Origin: Nostoc sp. JL34
Lineage (GTDB): Bacteria > Cyanobacteriota > Cyanobacteriia > Cyanobacteriales > Nostocaceae
DNA: 44,527 nucleotides
Direction of reading: 5' to 3'
NCBI RefSeq assembly: GCF_017114945.1
Contig: NZ_JABXKQ010000119.1
Span: 1 to 44,527 of the forward strand
This document shows, piece after piece, positions 41,930-44,527 of the stretch. Both the position numbers and the translations under genes were made by a program. Under the pieces are notes generated by a model. It made no database searches, had not been told where the DNA came from, and worked only from the letters and a program-made list of their open reading frames with translations. The first letter of the stretch is position 1. Each line of letters opens with the position of its first letter.

Positions 41930-44527
41930 TCACATACCGAGGAGTTCATCTAGCTGCAAGTTTGGCAAGTCTGGAGGGATCACAGTTCGCACTATTGTGA
42001 TTTTGTGACTCTCCTGTTGGGTTGTCAGATCAAGTGCGATCGCTTCCAAGCGAATTTCTAAACAGCCAAATGGAATGTTTAATTGCGTCATCACTTCCAA
42101 ATCTCCTGATGCATTAGGTAGTAAATTTGTCAATAAATGAGGCCCATCTAGTAACCAGCGAGTTTGATAATCTTCAAGCCATAATTTGACAACAACTTGC
42201 GGAGGTACTTCAGGCAGTACTACGCGCACTAGGATAAATTTGCCAGCAATTAGTTCACCTTCTGGCACATGCAGCTGTGGAATTGGCAAAGGCCCAGTGA
42301 CTGCCGCAATTATAGGTAAGGAAGGGGATAAATCTAGCAGTGCTTGCTCCTTTTCTTCAAAGGGGCTACTCTTCGTTGCATCGGCTTCCATCTCACTATA
42401 TGTATCATCTACAACAATTTCTTGCGCCAACCAAGCTGACGCTATATTTACTTTTATCGGAGGAGGGGGGGGCGGTAGTTGTGTTAACAGAGCCGATGAG
42501 AGTGTTGGTTCTTCTAATAGTTTTTCTAGTTCCCTATTTTCTGCTATCCCCAAATCTGCTTCCTTTGCTGTGTCTACATCTTCGCCAAAGTTCTCCTGAT
42601 CGGAAGCGAACTCTTGGATTTCTTCCCATGTCCCCTGTTCGTGCAACGCCTCTGTCAGGAGAAGTTCTGAGGGGTTCCAATCTTCGCTCAGATTTTTCTT
42701 TGTGTTGGCATCTAGGTTTAACGGCAAGTGGACATCAATATTCGCATTTTCTGCACTCAGAGAAAGGGGCGTCTGCTGCGCTGGAACATAGTTATCGTAG
42801 TCTTGAAGTTGCACATCATTGATGGATTCAGGCAAAGAGTATCCTTGGCTCTGCATCCACTTCCTGAGTAAAGGAGATGAGTAAAGGTTGCCTGTTGTAA
42901 TAAATTGTGAATTTTGCTGGGTTTCTATTTCAGCAACAGATTCTTCCTGGAATTGTGCATTTTGGTTGGTTTCTACTTCAGCAACAAATTCTTCCTGGAA
43001 TTGTGCATTTGGTTGGGCTTCTATTTCAGCAACAGATTCTTCCTGAGATGGTACATCATCTATTACTAAGTCAGGTGTATTTTCATCTTCAGCTACAATT
43101 ACATCCAACTGCGGTAAGTCTTCAACCCTTTGAACTTCCAATGCATCTGGGGTGACATTGTTTTTTACTTCTTGTGCATCACCTGGCAAAGCTTGTAGCC
43201 GTCTCAAGTATGGCAAAGTAGTGTCTAGTATTGGCATTCGACGTTGCCTGATCACCAACTGCTCCAAGTTGATGGCAGTTATAGTAGCATCCTTTTCTAG
43301 AAGCTCCTGCTGCATTGGGGGTTCTACAACATCTGTAGGAATGTTGGCATCGGTTTGAATAGGGGGCAGTTTCGGCAATTGAGGCGAAGTACCTGAATTC
43401 CTTAACTTAGATGTCCGCAAGGTAGCTTCCCGCAGAACTTGCAGGTTAATTTGCGGTGGTAGGGCTGTATTTGGGGATGGATTGAGTATCTGAGACTGGT
43501 CTGTTTTTAGAATTTTGACCAGATTGAATAGTTTCAAATCGAGCTTAACAGGTACCTCTGGTTCTGTAAAAGTAGCAGATGAGTCCAATGGTGCTATGGC
43601 GTCATTTAAGGATGTACTAGGTTTGGCTGCGGCTGTGATTGCCAGTAATTCTGTTACATCTGCTGTAATGGTGAAGGACTGGCTGGCTAACCGGATTATT
43701 TCACCAGCATTGGCGAATCTACCATACAAATTGATATCTGCCAAAATTAACTTGGATTCACAGTCAGTAGGAATATCGATTGAGGTATTGATGGTGAAGG
43801 GCAATTCCTGATCTGGTAAGGGTTGCCGTACTTTGGTCAAGATTTTCGAGTTATTAGGCGATCGCAGTTCAATTTCTAGTTCAAGTGCCCGCAGGCTTTC
43901 TGGGGATAATGTCTCAGCCTGATCTAGATTTGTCTTTTCTTTGAGTTCTATGTGTCCATTGATTGTAAGAGCTTGTCCCCAACGAGCAATATAAGTATCT
44001 TGACGTAAAGTTAGCAGTAATGGTGGCGATAGTTGTGTTGCTGGGGAGTCTGTAACCTTTTCATCTTTGGGCAGCAGATCAGAGGCGGGTAGAGCTAAAT
44101 CTATTAAATTTTGCAAAATCTGCTCTGCCGTCCCACCTTTGAGCCACACAGGACTCACAGGCTCATCGATAACTATATCTTTTTCCGTTTCATCTGGCAC
44201 AACAATAGTAGCGGGGTTGCTGTGTGTAGTAATTGCCAGTTCTGTGGATACAGCGATCGCTTTATCTAAGGTAATTGCGGGTTCTACTGGGGCAGCAGAT
44301 TCCAAGTTGTCTTCTGGCAGAACAGTAATTGCCAGTTCTCTGGAAACAGCGATCGCTTTATCGAAGGTAATTGCAGGTTCTACTGAGGTAGTAGATTCCA
44401 AGTTGTCTTTATCTGGCAGAACAGTGGTAGCAGGGTTGCTGTTTGTAGTAATTGCCAGTTCTCTGGATACAGCGATCGCTTTATCGAAGGTAATTGCGGG
44501 TTCTGCTGGGACAGTAGATTCCAAGTT
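41930..44527 (-). CDS. Long repeat-containing cyanobacterial protein, N-terminus beyond window
   Basis: At least 865 residues, open to the window edge, so the true start lies outside. The visible N-terminal part has three copies of a 30-40 residue unit built on PAITFDKAIAVSRELAIT, each DNA copy carrying a HIP1 octamer. Two beta-rich regions (around residues 160-290, and the C-terminal 120 residues with ELIAGKFILVRVVLPEVPP and LWLEDYQTRWLLDGP) flank a long acidic, low-complexity middle. The middle holds three exact 16-residue repeats (QEESVAEIETQQNSQF type). A proline run (LPPPPPPIK) precedes the C-terminal domain. The function is unknown; no signal or membrane segment is visible in this part. 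Confidence 0.8.
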   Translation of the reverse strand, partial: NLESTVPAEPAITFDKAIAVSRELAITTNSNPATTVLPDKDNLESTTSVEPAITFDKAIAVSRELAITVLPEDNLESAAPVEPAITLDKAIAVSTELAITTHSNPATIVVPDETEKDIVIDEPVSPVWLKGGTAEQILQNLIDLALPASDLLPKDEKVTDSPATQLSPPLLLTLRQDTYIARWGQALTINGHIELKEKTNLDQAETLSPESLRALELEIELRSPNNSKILTKVRQPLPDQELPFTINTSIDIPTDCESKLILADINLYGRFANAGEIIRLASQSFTITADVTELLAITAAAKPSTSLNDAIAPLDSSATFTEPEVPVKLDLKLFNLVKILKTDQSQILNPSPNTALPPQINLQVLREATLRTSKLRNSGTSPQLPKLPPIQTDANIPTDVVEPPMQQELLEKDATITAINLEQLVIRQRRMPILDTTLPYLRRLQALPGDAQEVKNNVTPDALEVQRVEDLPQLDVIVAEDENTPDLVIDDVPSQEESVAEIEAQPNAQFQEEFVAEVETNQNAQFQEESVAEIETQQNSQFITTGNLYSSPLLRKWMQSQGYSLPESINDVQLQDYDNYVPAQQTPLSLSAENANIDVHLPLNLDANTKKNLSEDWNPSELLLTEALHEQGTWEEIQEFASDQENFGEDVDTAKEADLGIAENRELEKLLEEPTLSSALLTQLPPPPPPIKVNIASAWLAQEIVVDDTYSEMEADATKSSPFEEKEQALLDLSPSLPIIAAVTGPLPIPQLHVPEGELIAGKFILVRVVLPEVPPQVVVKLWLEDYQTRWLLDGPHLLTNLLPNASGDLEVMTQLNIPFGCLEIRLEAIALDLTTQQESHKITIVRTVIPPDLPNLQLDELLGM
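42909..43052 (-). repeat. Three 48-bp intragenic tandem repeats
   Basis: They encode QEESVAEIEAQPNAQF, QEEFVAEVETNQNAQF and QEESVAEIETQQNSQF in succession, keeping the frame. They lie in the acidic middle of the long protein. Confidence 0.75.
44200..44527 (-). repeat. Three long intragenic repeats with embedded HIP1 sites, running off the window
   Basis: Units share the DNA around GTAATTGCCAGTTCT and ACAGCGATCGCTTTATC and end at AGATTCCAAGTT, the last bases of the window, so more copies may lie beyond. The protein unit is EPAITxDKAIAVSxELAIT plus a variable linker. Confidence 0.75.

Overview
The window is a stretch of a filamentous, probably heterocyst-forming (Nostocales-type) cyanobacterial chromosome. 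The pointers are abundant HIP1 octamers (GCGATCGC) inside and between genes, heptameric short tandem repeats in the spacers, dispersed palindromic repeats of the GCGTAGGCGTAGCCC type, DUF3598 and AAA_35-type cyanobacterial families, and several large PAS or HAMP histidine kinases with no adjacent response regulator. No rRNA, tRNA, complete CRISPR array or transposase gene was seen. The sequence is open at both ends: a gene fragment enters at base 3 and a very long repeat-containing gene leaves at base 44527.

Layout. 1-6.5 kb: a partial gene, an orphan sensor kinase, a GH133-like glycogen debranching enzyme, a GNAT acetyltransferase and a solo Cas4/RecB-like nuclease with an apparently complete Fe-S cysteine set. 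6.5-12.6 kb: a PadR regulator, an HAE1-type RND pump with a His/Asn-rich cytoplasmic loop, and its membrane-fusion protein. 13-20.3 kb: core genes, namely def with a small membrane protein, ftsX, a three-gene run (DUF3598, Omp85, 2-oxoglutarate oxygenase) and a 6PGDH-like dehydrogenase. A lone CRISPR-repeat-like sequence lies between the last two.

20.3-28.4 kb is a compositionally distinct (visibly GC-richer) island of oxidoreductases: aldo/keto reductase, SDR, carboxymuconolactone-decarboxylase-like protein, zinc alcohol dehydrogenase, dienelactone-hydrolase-like protein and cupin, with a divergent AraC regulator at its right edge. It looks acquired and is partly decayed. I can read relics of a second aldo/keto reductase, a second cupin, a second alcohol dehydrogenase and a second SDR. 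The hydrolase gene is cut in two by a 186-bp MITE with a perfect 10-bp target duplication, which separates the signal peptide from the enzyme.

28.5-36 kb: a hybrid PAS histidine kinase, a membrane adenylate cyclase, and an XPB-like helicase overlapping a Bax1/DUF790 nuclease-like partner. 36.1-37.9 kb: a 1.75-kb segment bounded by a perfect 36-bp inverted repeat, holding a chloroperoxidase-like hydrolase plus relics of another hydrolase and a flavin monooxygenase; it looks like a second small acquired cassette. 38-44.5 kb: a 63-bp tandem array built on a 21-bp grid, an AAA_35 ATPase, a PAS kinase whose phospho-acceptor histidine is an asparagine, and the repeat-rich partial protein.

A theme of the window is remodelling by small non-autonomous repeats. 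They sit in spacers, split one gene, and appear in frame inside at least four coding sequences. Family assignments rest on motifs read by eye; no database search was run.
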